A stretch of 64,000 bases of DNA from Canibacter zhuwentaonis. GTDB taxonomy: Bacteria; Actinomycetota; Actinomycetes; Actinomycetales; Microbacteriaceae. Positions within the stretch are counted from its first letter, which is position 1. Every line of letters starts with the position of its first letter. The notes beneath the pieces were generated by a model, which searched no databases, was not told the DNA's origin, and saw only the letters and a list, made by a program, of their open reading frames with translations. Positions 1 through 8,433 of the stretch are shown one piece after another. The DNA lies in assembly GCF_018531125.1 (NCBI RefSeq), contig NZ_JAHDSY010000005.1; one strand, 5' to 3'. Made by a program: the position numbers and the translations under genes.

Positions 1-1088
1 CTCTAAAACACAACCAGCTAGTAGGCGGCAGGTGGGAACGAGAATTGCATAACATGGTTGATGTGGGTAGTAATTGTGTGATAACTCTTAACAAGGGTAT
101 GGTTTCTGCTGGTTGGAGATGGAAAACACTTGACCGGATCACCCAAACAGAACAAAACATCACCAGCTCACGCACCGCCACAATACGGTTGCAGGTTGAA
201 AAAATACCAATCGAAGTATCCACCGAAACAACCACCCCCACACCAACAGTAGCCGCAGGCCAACAAGTACGGGTAATATCAACAATCAAAGCCAGCGGCT
301 ACCAGGCGCGTAACATCCCCGTCACAATCCAACTACCACCGAGCGGGTTTGTAAAAACAAACGCTACAGGCACACCAGCTTGCCAGGCCACAGGGCGTGC
401 CACATGCCCCGCCCGGTGGGTGTACAACGCAGCCAGTCACACGGTAACAGCAACAATACCGCAGATTCCAGCCGGAGGTAGCATTAAAGTAACCGTTACA
501 GGTAGAGCAGGATTCTTCGCTGAGAACAGCCGAAGGTTCACTGCAACCACTAGCGCAGTGTTTACAGACGCTAACCAAAACAATAACACTTCAAGAGCAA
601 GTTTTAATGTCACAAACAAAAGGGTCACAGTTTCACTTGTTGTTAGACCCGAAGGAGAACGCCCTGCTAGTGGTGTTGTGACAGTGTCGGGTAGTATCGA
701 CTGCGTAACACCGTTTCAACATAACGCTACGTTCACGTACAGGCTCAACTATGCTCGGCTTGTTAACGGCGCAGGAGCGCCCCAAGTTATACATCAAATA
801 GTATGGGCTGGCAGTAATTGCACAGTAACAGTACGCAACATGACAGCCCCTGATGGTTGGGAGTTTAAGGGAGCAACCCAGTCGGTGTATCAGCTGCAAC
901 AGGTTATGATGGACGCCACAGTTCAACACACAGTTCGTTTACAACGCAAATTCATGGCCGTAGCACCACCACTACCACTCACCGGCGGTGTCGCAACCGA
1001 CTGGCTATATCTAACCGGAGCAGGTGTACTCGCAGCAGGTGTTACAGCCGGGCTTGTGGCACGCCGACGGCTAAAGGCTCGCGTGTAA
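1..1088 (+). CDS. LPLTG-anchored surface protein, 3' part (5' end outside window)
   Basis: The frame is open from base 3, so the start lies left of the window; about 360 C-terminal residues are visible. The protein has a repeat with paired cysteines (motifs GSNC and APDGWEF), a DUF11-like beta-sandwich stretch (NIPVTIQLPP, then a DANQNNNT block), then a short PLPLTGG sorting signal, a hydrophobic helix and an ARRRLKARV tail. Sortases cleave such signals and attach proteins to the wall. It is clearly paralogous to the protein at 34875-36989 along its whole visible length. Codon use favours CCA/ACA and differs from neighbours. The ligand or adhesin role is not known; surface display is inferred from the C-terminus. 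Confidence 0.85.
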   Translation, partial: LKHNQLVGGRWERELHNMVDVGSNCVITLNKGMVSAGWRWKTLDRITQTEQNITSSRTATIRLQVEKIPIEVSTETTTPTPTVAAGQQVRVISTIKASGYQARNIPVTIQLPPSGFVKTNATGTPACQATGRATCPARWVYNAASHTVTATIPQIPAGGSIKVTVTGRAGFFAENSRRFTATTSAVFTDANQNNNTSRASFNVTNKRVTVSLVVRPEGERPASGVVTVSGSIDCVTPFQHNATFTYRLNYARLVNGAGAPQVIHQIVWAGSNCTVTVRNMTAPDGWEFKGATQSVYQLQQVMMDATVQHTVRLQRKFMAVAPPLPLTGGVATDWLYLTGAGVLAAGVTAGLVARRRLKARV

Positions 1089-1121
1089 CACCCCACAAGC
1101 AGAAGCAACAACCGAGCAGGT
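955..1121 (+). repeat. 3' surface-gene cassette, copy A
   Basis: The sorting-signal part of the gene and the first 30 or so bases after the stop match 36856-37021 at roughly 90 percent by eye, much closer than the rest of the two genes. Just after the cassette, 1110-1140 can fold CCGAGC with GCTCGG, a weak terminator-like stem without a T-run. Confidence 0.75.
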
Positions 1122-1243
1122 TGTTTGACCGCTCGGGTGTCAGCCCCTGCAGGCTGGTTAGCACCGGCGGGTGGTGTTGTGTTAACGCTGCCCGCGCCAG
1201 TTAAGACACACCACCCCATGCGCCAGCTGCACTTTCGCTTTAG

Positions 1244-1272
1244 TTGCGTCCTTACGCCGTGGGGGCTATAGT
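1244..1272 (+). promoter_or_regulatory. Sigma-70-type promoter of the sterol-carrier-like gene
   Basis: TTGCGT (1244-1249), a 17-base spacer and TATAGT (1267-1272) form a good vegetative promoter. Transcription would start a few bases before the ATG at 1282, giving a very short or no leader. Confidence 0.6.
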
Positions 1273-1281
1273 AGAGGCAGG

Positions 1282-1674
1282 ATGGTACGCAGAAAAATAA
1301 GCGAAACGGGCGGATTCGCCGCGCTTCGAGCATTTCTGCAAAACAGCGGCATCAGCCCGCAAACGCTCGCAACAGCGGTGCGGTTTTCGCTACAAGAGTT
1401 ATCCGCCACAGCGCCCGGCGAGGCGGTTGAAGTGCGTGTTCCGCCGTACGGCGCGACCCAGTGCCTGCAGGGTGGTCAGCACCGACGGGGCACACCACCA
1501 AACGTGGTCGAAACAGACGCGCTAACCTGGCTCGCTCTGAGCTGTGGCAAAACCACCTGGGAGCGGGCGGTACGCGACGGCAAAATCCTTGCGTCTGGAT
1601 CCAAAGCGGAGGATCTCGCGACCGTGCTACCCGTGTTCTCTACGAGTTTTTGTGCAAGACTTAGCGCAGAATGA
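1282..1674 (+). CDS. Sterol carrier-like family protein
   Basis: A 130-residue protein resembling the small sterol-carrier-family proteins of actinobacteria. Recognisable are the basic start (MVRRKISE), the central VEVRVPPYGATQCLQGG stretch and the RGTPPNVVETDALTWLAL block. The family is related to SCP2-type lipid-binding folds, but the bacterial substrate is unknown. It lies close to purF/purM, as it often does in this phylum. The ATG is almost at the predicted transcription start. The function is by family resemblance only. Confidence 0.75.
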   Translation: MVRRKISETGGFAALRAFLQNSGISPQTLATAVRFSLQELSATAPGEAVEVRVPPYGATQCLQGGQHRRGTPPNVVETDALTWLALSCGKTTWERAVRDGKILASGSKAEDLATVLPVFSTSFCARLSAE

Positions 1675-1690
1675 GATAATTAATACAGCT

Positions 1691-2170
1691 ATGAGCGATT
1701 CAAACAGCACGCAAAACTCGCATCCGAGAGGTGAGAGCAGCAGGAATACCCCGCAGAATAGGAGTCTCCTGGGCGGTGGCAATGCTTCGACCCCGAGCGT
1801 TTCGAATAGTGGAGGCGAAGCGAGTAACACGGGCGGAAATCTAGGCGCAAGTAATCCAGGCGGCACGGGCGAACAGAGTAACAAAAATACCCCAAACACC
1901 CCGGTCATGGTACGGGTGCAGCGTGCTGTGCATATTAAACGGCTGCTGCTTATTGGTGTGGTCATGGGCGCGATGTGCGGCGCAGGCGTGGCGTTGCTGT
2001 TCGACGTGAAGCCCGAGGGTTTCTACACGCTCGGGCAAATCGTGGGCTTTACTGCTGTGCTCGGAGGAGCAGTAGGACTGTTGCTGGCGGCCATGCTCGC
2101 CCTGTTGCTGTCGCTCGCGGTTAAGCGCAAAAACGGCACGGCAACGGCTGTTCAGGCTAGTGTGAAATAA
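1691..2170 (+). CDS. Hypothetical membrane protein with Ser/Asn/Gly-rich N-terminus
   Basis: The ATG at 1691 gives 159 residues; the frame stays open upstream into the previous gene, but that part has no coding look. Residues 1-75 are disordered and rich in Ser, Asn, Gly and Thr. Two hydrophobic helices follow (around 85-105 and 115-145, the second very Leu/Ala-rich), then a short basic tail. No strong ribosome-binding site is visible; an AT-rich block just upstream could carry a promoter. I do not recognise the family. Position before tatA suggests a small conserved envelope protein and no more. Confidence 0.6.
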   Translation: MSDSNSTQNSHPRGESSRNTPQNRSLLGGGNASTPSVSNSGGEASNTGGNLGASNPGGTGEQSNKNTPNTPVMVRVQRAVHIKRLLLIGVVMGAMCGAGVALLFDVKPEGFYTLGQIVGFTAVLGGAVGLLLAAMLALLLSLAVKRKNGTATAVQASVK

Positions 2171-2198
2171 TAGAGAGAACTAGGAACGGAGACACACT

Positions 2199-2444
2199 AT
2201 GTTTGGAAACGCTTTAAGCGGCACACACCTGATTATTCTATTAGTTGTTGTGCTGCTCTTGTTTGGTGCTCCAAAACTCCCCGGGCTGGCTAAAAGCATC
2301 GGGCAGTCCATGAAGATTCTAAAAAAAGAGGTTAGTGATCTGAGCGACGACAAGCGCCCGGCTAGCCCGCCAGCAGGGCAGGCTGCGCCGAGCAAGCAGC
2401 TAAATAACGCGAATCTCGCCAATGGTGAGCAGCCTGATAAATAG
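2199..2444 (+). CDS. tatA: Sec-independent translocase subunit TatA
   Basis: An 81-residue protein with the TatA/E layout: a short N-terminus, one transmembrane helix (LIILLVVVLLLFG), the hinge APKLPGLAKSIGQSMK, an amphipathic helix and a polar, disordered tail. TatA forms the pore through which TatBC exports folded twin-arginine substrates across the membrane. Ribosome-binding site GGAG lies about ten bases before the ATG. It is smaller than usual for actinobacterial TatA but complete. TatB and TatC are not in the window. Confidence 0.88.
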   Translation: MFGNALSGTHLIILLVVVLLLFGAPKLPGLAKSIGQSMKILKKEVSDLSDDKRPASPPAGQAAPSKQLNNANLANGEQPDK

Positions 2445-2568
2445 CTAAAGCAAGCACACAACAGACGCCCCAGTCGCGGCAGTAGCTTTTTTGCACGCGA
2501 TCCACCAGGGCGCGTGCTGCGCTATACAACCTCCGCAGCCTGTATTTTTAGCGGATCAAAACTATGAA

Positions 2569-4032
2569 CTAGCTCTCTTGATTGGTAGCAACCCAGCTGA
2601 GATACTCGTCGCTCACATTACCGGCAATATATTCCCCGGTAAAACAGCTCTGCTCAAGCTGCGTAATCTCCTGTTGCCCGGCGAGAATAGCAGTGTTCAT
2701 TCCCTTAACTGTCTGGTACACAACCTGATCCGCCCCGATTGCCTCCGCAACTTCAGCAGCAGAACGATTGTGCGCGATCAGCTCGTTCTGCGTCGGCATA
2801 TTAATACCGTAAACGTGCGGATACATAACCGGCGGCGCTGCGCTCGCAAAAATCACCTTTTTAGCGCCCGCAGTGCGCGCCATCTCAACTATCTCTTTAG
2901 AGGTTGTGCCGCGCACGATCGAATCATCAACAATCAAAACCGTTTTGTCGGCGAACTCCGAGCTGAGCGCGTTCAGCTTCTGCCGCACACTGCGCTTGCG
3001 CTCCTTCTGCCCGGGCATAATAAAAGTGCGTCCCACATAGCGGTTCTTATAAAAACCCTCGCGGTAGCTCAGTTGCAGGTTAGCCGCAACCTGCATTGCG
3101 CTCGGCCGTGACGAGTCAGGAATCGGCATCACCACGTCGATTTCGCTAGTATCTAGCTGCTTTTTAATCTCCTCGGCGAGCATATTTCCCAGCCGCAGCC
3201 GCGCCTCGTAAACAGAAATACCGTTTACAATCGAGTCGGGGCGCGCCAAATACACGTACTCAAACGCACACGGTATGTACGGCACCGCGTCGGGCGAGCA
3301 CAGCTGTGAGCGCAACTGTCCGTCAGAGGTGATAAAAACCGCCTCGCCCGGCGCAATATCGCGCACTAGCCGGTAGCCGCCAGACTCGAGCACGAGTGAT
3401 TCTGACGCGATAATCCACTCGTCGCACCCGGCTTCGCTCAAGCGATGCCCGAGCACCAGCGGACGAATCCCGTTAGGGTCACGAAACGCGAGCATACCGT
3501 AGCCGGCAATCAGTGTGATTGCCGCGTATGACCCGGCAACTCGCTGGTGCAGTTTGGCGACGGTGTCAAACACGATTTCGGCGGTGAGGTCGGTGTCTTT
3601 TGTGCGATGCCACAGTTCGTTGGCCAGCACGTTGAGCAGTAGCTCGGTGTCGCTGTTGGTGTTGAGGTGGCGGTGATCCGCCCCCGACATTTGTGCGGTC
3701 AGCTCGCGAGTGTTCACAAGATTGCCGTTGTGCACAAGAATTATGCCGTACGGCGCGTTCACGTAGAAGGGCTGCGCCTCGGTGACAGTTTGCGCGTTGC
3801 CGCGGGTGGCGTAGCGCACGTGCCCGAGCCCGATATTGCCGAGCAGGTCGCGCATATCGCGGGTGCGGTAGGCTTCGCGCACCTGACCCTGCTTTTTAAC
3901 TGTGTGTAGGCGAGTGCCGTCGGCGGTTGCGATACCGGTTGAGTCTTGACCGCGGTGTTGCAACAGTAGCAGGCTGTCGTAAATTTGCTGGTTTACCGGA
4001 TCTTGAGAGACTATGCCAACAATTCCGCACAT
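2569..4032 (-). CDS. purF: Amidophosphoribosyltransferase
   Basis: Catalyses the first committed step of purine synthesis, PRPP plus glutamine to phosphoribosylamine. The 487-residue protein begins Met-Cys-Gly, so Cys2 is the glutaminase nucleophile after Met removal, with no propeptide. HRGQDSTG (around 27-34) belongs to the Ntn glutaminase domain, and VLIVDDSIVRGTTS (around 362-375) is the PRPP-binding loop of the type I phosphoribosyltransferase domain. AGGAG lies at a good distance before the start. It is divergent from purM, whereas actinobacteria usually transcribe purF-purM together, so the pair has been rearranged here. Confidence 0.96.
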   Translation of the reverse strand: MCGIVGIVSQDPVNQQIYDSLLLLQHRGQDSTGIATADGTRLHTVKKQGQVREAYRTRDMRDLLGNIGLGHVRYATRGNAQTVTEAQPFYVNAPYGIILVHNGNLVNTRELTAQMSGADHRHLNTNSDTELLLNVLANELWHRTKDTDLTAEIVFDTVAKLHQRVAGSYAAITLIAGYGMLAFRDPNGIRPLVLGHRLSEAGCDEWIIASESLVLESGGYRLVRDIAPGEAVFITSDGQLRSQLCSPDAVPYIPCAFEYVYLARPDSIVNGISVYEARLRLGNMLAEEIKKQLDTSEIDVVMPIPDSSRPSAMQVAANLQLSYREGFYKNRYVGRTFIMPGQKERKRSVRQKLNALSSEFADKTVLIVDDSIVRGTTSKEIVEMARTAGAKKVIFASAAPPVMYPHVYGINMPTQNELIAHNRSAAEVAEAIGADQVVYQTVKGMNTAILAGQQEITQLEQSCFTGEYIAGNVSDEYLSWVATNQES

Positions 4033-4241
4033 ACGCTGGTGCTCCTGTTTTGTTTGTGAACGATATAAATACCCATTGTAAGTCTCTCACTTTTTAGCTG
4101 AGTAATCAATTTAGCGGTGCGGATACGACGGCGGGCTGTGCTTGATTGCGCAGTGGTCTTAGCGGTGCTGGCGCGCGCATTTTTTAAGCTGTGCGGTTAG
4201 TTTATCGGCGCAAGCTTGCTTGTTTGCAGTATCGTTGTAGT

Positions 4242-5345
4242 GTGAATAAGAATAATCCTTATGCAAACTCCGGTGTTGACACCAAGGCTGGAGATCTCGC
4301 TGTTGAGCTTATGCGTAAAGCGGTTTCCCGCACTCATGGCGCTGAGGTTCTGGGTGGTGTTGGTGGGTTTGCCGGGCTTTACGATGCGTCGGAGTTGCTG
4401 CGCTACAAGCGCCCGCTGCTTGCGAGCGCAACAGACGGGGTTGGCACGAAGGTTGCTATCGCGCAGGCTATGGATAAGCACGATACTATCGGGCAGGATC
4501 TGGTCGCGATGATTGTTGACGATATTGTTGTGGTTGGCGCGAAGCCGCTCGCGATGACTGATTACATCGCATGCGGCAAGGTTGTGCCCGAGTGTATCGC
4601 GAGCATTGTTGCAGGCATTGCAAACGCCTGCGCGGCTACCGGAACAGCGCTTGTCGGGGGAGAAACCGCCGAGCATCCGGGGCTGTTGGGCGAGCACGAG
4701 TACGATGTGGCGGGCGCGGCTTTTGGGGTTGTTGAGGCGGATCAGCTGCTCGGACCCGACAGGGTGCGTGACGGTGACGCAGTTATCGCGTTGGCCGCGT
4801 CGGGGCTGCACTCTAACGGGTTTTCGCTGGTGCGTAAAATTATGGCGGATCGCGCCCTGCAGTACACCGCTCACGCCGCAGAGTTGGGCACCAGCTATGG
4901 CGAGGTGCTGCTCACGCCAACCGCGCTTTATGCGGGGGAGCTGTTGCGGGTGTTTGCGGCGCTGCCGGAGGCTGTGCACGCGCTAAGCCACGTTACGGGT
5001 GGGGGAATAGCTGCTAATCTTGCGCGCGTGCTGCCGCGCGGTAGTTGGTGTGAGGTGGATCGCGCCAGCTGGCGTCCGCTGCCGGTGTTTGAGCATCTGG
5101 CTGAGCTGGGCGGATACGAGCTGCCGCAGCTCGAGGGCGCGTGGAACATGGGAATTGGCATGACAGCCGTTGTTGCGGCGGATAAAACCGCGCAGGTTTT
5201 AGAGCTGCTTGAGTGCCAGCAACTGACGGCGTGGCAGGTTGGTAACGTGAGTTTTGGTGCGCGCGATCTCGCCGGGTTTAACACCGAGGCTAAGGGTGTT
5301 AAGGGCGGCGCTGTGCGATTCGTCGGGGAGTATTCTGCGGCATAA
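4242..5345 (+). CDS. purM: Phosphoribosylformylglycinamidine cyclo-ligase (AIR synthetase)
   Basis: Converts FGAM and ATP to AIR, the fifth purine step. The 367-residue form starting at GTG 4242 (MNKNNPYANSGVD) matches the family start; the extra 17 residues upstream have no family look. Visible blocks are GGVGGFAGLYD (about 38-48), GVGTKVAIAQ, ALVGGETAEHPG (about 136-147) and VTGGGIAANLARVLP (about 250). No clear Shine-Dalgarno precedes the GTG. The divergent promoters with purF would lie in 4033-4241. Confidence 0.95.
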   Translation: MNKNNPYANSGVDTKAGDLAVELMRKAVSRTHGAEVLGGVGGFAGLYDASELLRYKRPLLASATDGVGTKVAIAQAMDKHDTIGQDLVAMIVDDIVVVGAKPLAMTDYIACGKVVPECIASIVAGIANACAATGTALVGGETAEHPGLLGEHEYDVAGAAFGVVEADQLLGPDRVRDGDAVIALAASGLHSNGFSLVRKIMADRALQYTAHAAELGTSYGEVLLTPTALYAGELLRVFAALPEAVHALSHVTGGGIAANLARVLPRGSWCEVDRASWRPLPVFEHLAELGGYELPQLEGAWNMGIGMTAVVAADKTAQVLELLECQQLTAWQVGNVSFGARDLAGFNTEAKGVKGGAVRFVGEYSAA

Positions 5346-5413
5346 GTGATGAAACCGTGACCGGCGGCGGTTTAACGCGCGCGAATCAACACCGAATGGC
5401 TGCGAGGTGTGTT

Positions 5414-5641
5414 TTAGCTCTCGTTATCTTCTGGATAGTTGGAATCGTCAATCGCGTTGTATTTTTCGGCGTACTCTTCCCACGGGTCGCTCTCAGCTGC
5501 TTGTTCAGCCTCTTTTTCTACCGCGAGCGCGTTTTTAGCTGCCAGCTCGCGCTCTAGCTCTGACAGGTCAGTTGTGGGAGTTGAATATTTAAGTTGCCTT
5601 GCAACTTTTGTGTGCTTCGCTTTTTGACGGCCACGCCCCAT
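5414..5641 (-). CDS. DUF3073 family protein
   Basis: A 75-residue protein beginning MGRGRQKAKHTKVARQLKY, the hallmark of the DUF3073 family of actinobacteria, followed by a conserved DLSELERELA helix and an acidic tail (WEEYAEKYN, PEDNES). The frame extends further upstream, but only this ATG has a strong ribosome-binding site (AAGGGGGG eight to ten bases ahead) and family homology. It is convergent with purM, its usual neighbour. The basic start and acidic end suggest nucleic-acid or ribosome association, but the function is unknown. Confidence 0.85.
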   Translation of the reverse strand: MGRGRQKAKHTKVARQLKYSTPTTDLSELERELAAKNALAVEKEAEQAAESDPWEEYAEKYNAIDDSNYPEDNES

Positions 5642-6243
5642 GCGAGCCCCCCTTAACACTCTAGGCTGCTTGTGTTTGCAGCAAAATATCTTACATAATT
5701 GACGTATCCGTCTATAATACCATGCTAGCGGCGGGTTTTCTAGTCTTTTTATGCGGTGCGCGGATCTGCCAGGGCTGTGTAGTTGGTGCTCGAGAGCTGT
5801 GCGGTAAGGGGTTACGGGTGATGTGTTTGTGGCGCGCCTGTGCCCCTCTACGGTCGACCAATCTGCGGGGGTGCGAATCCAGCTTGCAGGGGGTCTGGAT
5901 CTAACCCGGGTGGGACAAGGATTCAACCTACGCTGTGCGTGGATTCAACTGTGATATGCCTGTGCCCTTCAATAGGTGACCAACCTGCGGGGGTGCGAAT
6001 CCGTTTAAAAACAAGCGCGAGCAAGTTTTGTGCGGCGCACATCCGCCCTCTCAAAATAAGTGTGCTATACTCGTTATGTTGGCTGCAGCGGTAGCAAGGT
6101 GAAACGCAAGCGGTCAGATGCCCTTAACGGGGCAGGTTATTTAGTAACCGTCGTATTTGATTCATCTAGCTACAGGCGCAGCGGCAATTTTTTTTTGTTG
6201 CTTGTTTTGTGGCGTTTTCAAACAAGAAAAGCGAGAGCACACA
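5642..6243. other. 602-base intergenic region with direct repeats and helicase leader
   Basis: I see no convincing gene. Two direct repeats of 45 bases lie at 5836-5880 and 5958-6002, 122 bases apart, agreeing at about 38 of 45 positions and strongest over their last 18 bases. TGCTATACT at 6063-6071 is an extended -10 promoter; transcription from it would give the helicase a leader of about 165 bases. The leader holds a small TGCCC/GGGGCA stem near 6119-6135. Long leaders are common on cold-regulated helicase genes. Confidence 0.5.
5836..6002 (+). repeat. Two 45-base imperfect direct repeats
   Basis: Units 5836-5880 and 5958-6002. The first ten bases and the last 18 bases are identical; mismatches cluster in the middle. 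They end in a GGGGGTGCGAATCC block that resembles a tRNA T-arm, but no tRNA folds around it. Confidence 0.7.
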
Positions 6244-8238
6244 ATGTCACGCAGTCCTAAACGCGGGTTTAAGACTCCTAAAAATTACGCTCCTAAAAAG
6301 GGCAAAAAATCTAAACACGGTAATCGCGGTCACGATCAAGATTTTCGAGAAGGATTCAAAAACAGCCGCAACCAGCAGGGTTTCGGCGTAGGCGGCGGAG
6401 AAGATTTCGTCCCGAGACACAGTACTTATAGCAGAAAAAGTGGTGCCAGAGTGCATATATTCGATGACGGTGCAGCACGCGATTTCCGCGGCGATCGTAA
6501 AAACTTTAAACAGCATGACCGTGATTTTGGTCGCGGCGATCGTGCCGAGCGCGGCGGATCGGTTCGCTTTGAGCGTGATGCAAGTGAGGTTCGCTTTGAG
6601 CGTGGCGACAAGCGTGACCGTTTTGAGCGCGGCGCGGGCGGCGGTCGTTTTGACCGCAGTGATAGGCGCGGTGGTTTTAACCATACAGGCAGAGGCGGTG
6701 ATCGTTTTGACCGTGGTAATCGTTATGATGGTGCAGAGCGTGGCGAGCGCGCACCGCGCGCCGAGGGAGCTGCGCGCGGTTTTGACTGCGGCGGCGGCAG
6801 GTTTGATCGTGGCGATAGGCGCGATCGTTTTGAGCGTGCGGGCAGAGGCGGTGATCGTTTTGAGCGTCGCGGCGGCGATCGCTTCACGGGTCGGGGCGAG
6901 CGTGCAGATCGCGGTGCAAAACGCGGCTACGATTCGCGCGCAGAGGGTTTCAGCTCGCAGGGCGGATACACCCCCCGCGAAGACACAGTGCTTGACAAGT
7001 TAGAAGCGCAAATCACTAGCGCGGCAGATGTTGCCGAGCTAACTTTCGCCGATCTCGGGCTTGGTGAAAGGCTCTGCACTGAGCTGCACAAAATGGGTGC
7101 AACAGCTCCTTTTGCAATTCAGGCAGCAACTATTCCAGATGTGCTTTCGGGCAGCGATGTGCTCGGCAGGGGTCGCACCGGCTCTGGTAAAACCATCGCC
7201 TTTGGCGCCTCACTCGTAGAGCGTTTGCTCCGGCTTAAAGCCGAGGGCGCGTTTGAGGTCGATCCGCCGCAACCAAAGCGGGAGCGGGGTCGTCGCCGCA
7301 ACGAAACACCGGGGCGCGCTCCGAAAGCTCTGATTATGGCGCCAACTCGCGAGCTGGCTTTGCAAATTGATCGCACAGTGCAGCCGCTGGCGCGCGCGGT
7401 TGGTCTGTTTACAACCCAGCTTGTTGGTGGCGCGCCGATTGAGCGCCAAAAGCTGGCGCTGCGGCGCGGTATTGACATTGCGATTGGCACGCCCGGGCGG
7501 ATTGAAGATCTTATTGAGCGTGGCGAGCTGCACACAGGGCAGGTTGTAATCGCGGTGCTCGACGAGGCCGATCACATGGCTGAGCTGGGTTTTATTGAGC
7601 CGGTGCAAAGAATCTGGCGGTCACTGGCTCCGGGCGCGCAAAAGCTGCTGTTTTCGGCAACTCTTGACTCGCAGGTTGCAAAAGTTGTGAAAGAGTTTTT
7701 GGTTGAGCCGGCTGTTCACGAAGTAGCGGATGCGCAGCAGGGCAACACCGACCATCACGTGCTCGTGGTGATGCGCGAAGATAAAAACGAGGTGCTCACA
7801 GAGCTGATCACCGGCGCGCAGGGTCCGACCATTATGTTTACTCGCACCCGTGCATACGCTGAGACGCTCAGTGAAATGTGCGAAGACGCGGGCATTAGCG
7901 CGGTTGATCTGCACGGCAACCTAAATCAGGCCAAGCGCGAGCGCAACCTGAAACGGTTTACGCAGGGCAAAGCCCAGGTGTTGGTTGCAACCGATGTTGC
8001 TGCCCGCGGTATTCACGTTGACGATGTGGCGCTTGTTGTGCAGGCTGATCCGCCTGACGATTACAAGAGCTACCTGCACCGTGCCGGTCGTACGGGTCGC
8101 GCCGGTAATGACGGGGTTGTTGTGACGGTGATTCCGCGCAACAGGCAGAAGCGCACGCGGCAGCTGTTTGACAATGCGCAGCTTAAGCCGGTTTATTTCG
8201 GTAATTTCGAGCCGGGAGCGGCGCAGCCCTGGAATTAA
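6244..8238 (+). CDS. DEAD-box RNA helicase with RGG-rich N-terminus
   Basis: An ATP-dependent RNA helicase of 664 residues. The core carries GRTGSGKT (about 309-317), PTRELALQ (about 366), the DEAD box (about 440), SAT (about 471) and HRAGRTGRAG (about 612-621). Residues 80-240 form a low-complexity RNA-binding region built of repeated RFDRG/RFERG/GRGGDRF units, placed before the core rather than after it as in most bacterial DEAD-box proteins. ATG 6244 was chosen because it has GAGAG upstream and begins the basic MSRSPKRGFK segment. Likely roles are ribosome assembly or RNA decay at low temperature. Confidence 0.9.
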   Translation: MSRSPKRGFKTPKNYAPKKGKKSKHGNRGHDQDFREGFKNSRNQQGFGVGGGEDFVPRHSTYSRKSGARVHIFDDGAARDFRGDRKNFKQHDRDFGRGDRAERGGSVRFERDASEVRFERGDKRDRFERGAGGGRFDRSDRRGGFNHTGRGGDRFDRGNRYDGAERGERAPRAEGAARGFDCGGGRFDRGDRRDRFERAGRGGDRFERRGGDRFTGRGERADRGAKRGYDSRAEGFSSQGGYTPREDTVLDKLEAQITSAADVAELTFADLGLGERLCTELHKMGATAPFAIQAATIPDVLSGSDVLGRGRTGSGKTIAFGASLVERLLRLKAEGAFEVDPPQPKRERGRRRNETPGRAPKALIMAPTRELALQIDRTVQPLARAVGLFTTQLVGGAPIERQKLALRRGIDIAIGTPGRIEDLIERGELHTGQVVIAVLDEADHMAELGFIEPVQRIWRSLAPGAQKLLFSATLDSQVAKVVKEFLVEPAVHEVADAQQGNTDHHVLVVMREDKNEVLTELITGAQGPTIMFTRTRAYAETLSEMCEDAGISAVDLHGNLNQAKRERNLKRFTQGKAQVLVATDVAARGIHVDDVALVVQADPPDDYKSYLHRAGRTGRAGNDGVVVTVIPRNRQKRTRQLFDNAQLKPVYFGNFEPGAAQPWN

Positions 8239-8269
8239 TCCAGCCGCGCAGCTTCCGTGGCTGGCACGG

Positions 8270-8303
8270 AGAGTCACCCTGAGGCTAGCCACGGTGTGAC
8301 TCT
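8270..8303 (+). terminator. Stem-loop after the helicase gene
   Basis: AGAGTCAC pairs perfectly with GTGACTCT about 30 bases after the stop. There is no T-run, so termination is only possible, not shown. Confidence 0.3.
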
Positions 8304-8433
8304 GGGTTAGCCCGGTTGGTGCAGCCCGGAGTTGTTCCGGTCGAGCTACTCCGGAGTCAATCTGGCGGCGCGGAAATCTTGTGCTCGCTTGCAGCTGATA
8401 CTACGCTCATAAAAACAGCGTACGATATTAACC

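Noticed and set aside
923..1333. Minus-strand frame over the surface-gene end
   Set aside because: Shadow of the + strand coding frame; composition and position not gene-like.
2491..3111. Plus-strand frame inside purF
   Set aside because: Antisense shadow of a clear purF gene.
5836..6002. tRNA or tmRNA fragments suggested by the GGGGGTGCGAATCC ends
   Set aside because: No acceptor or anticodon arms can be paired around either copy.
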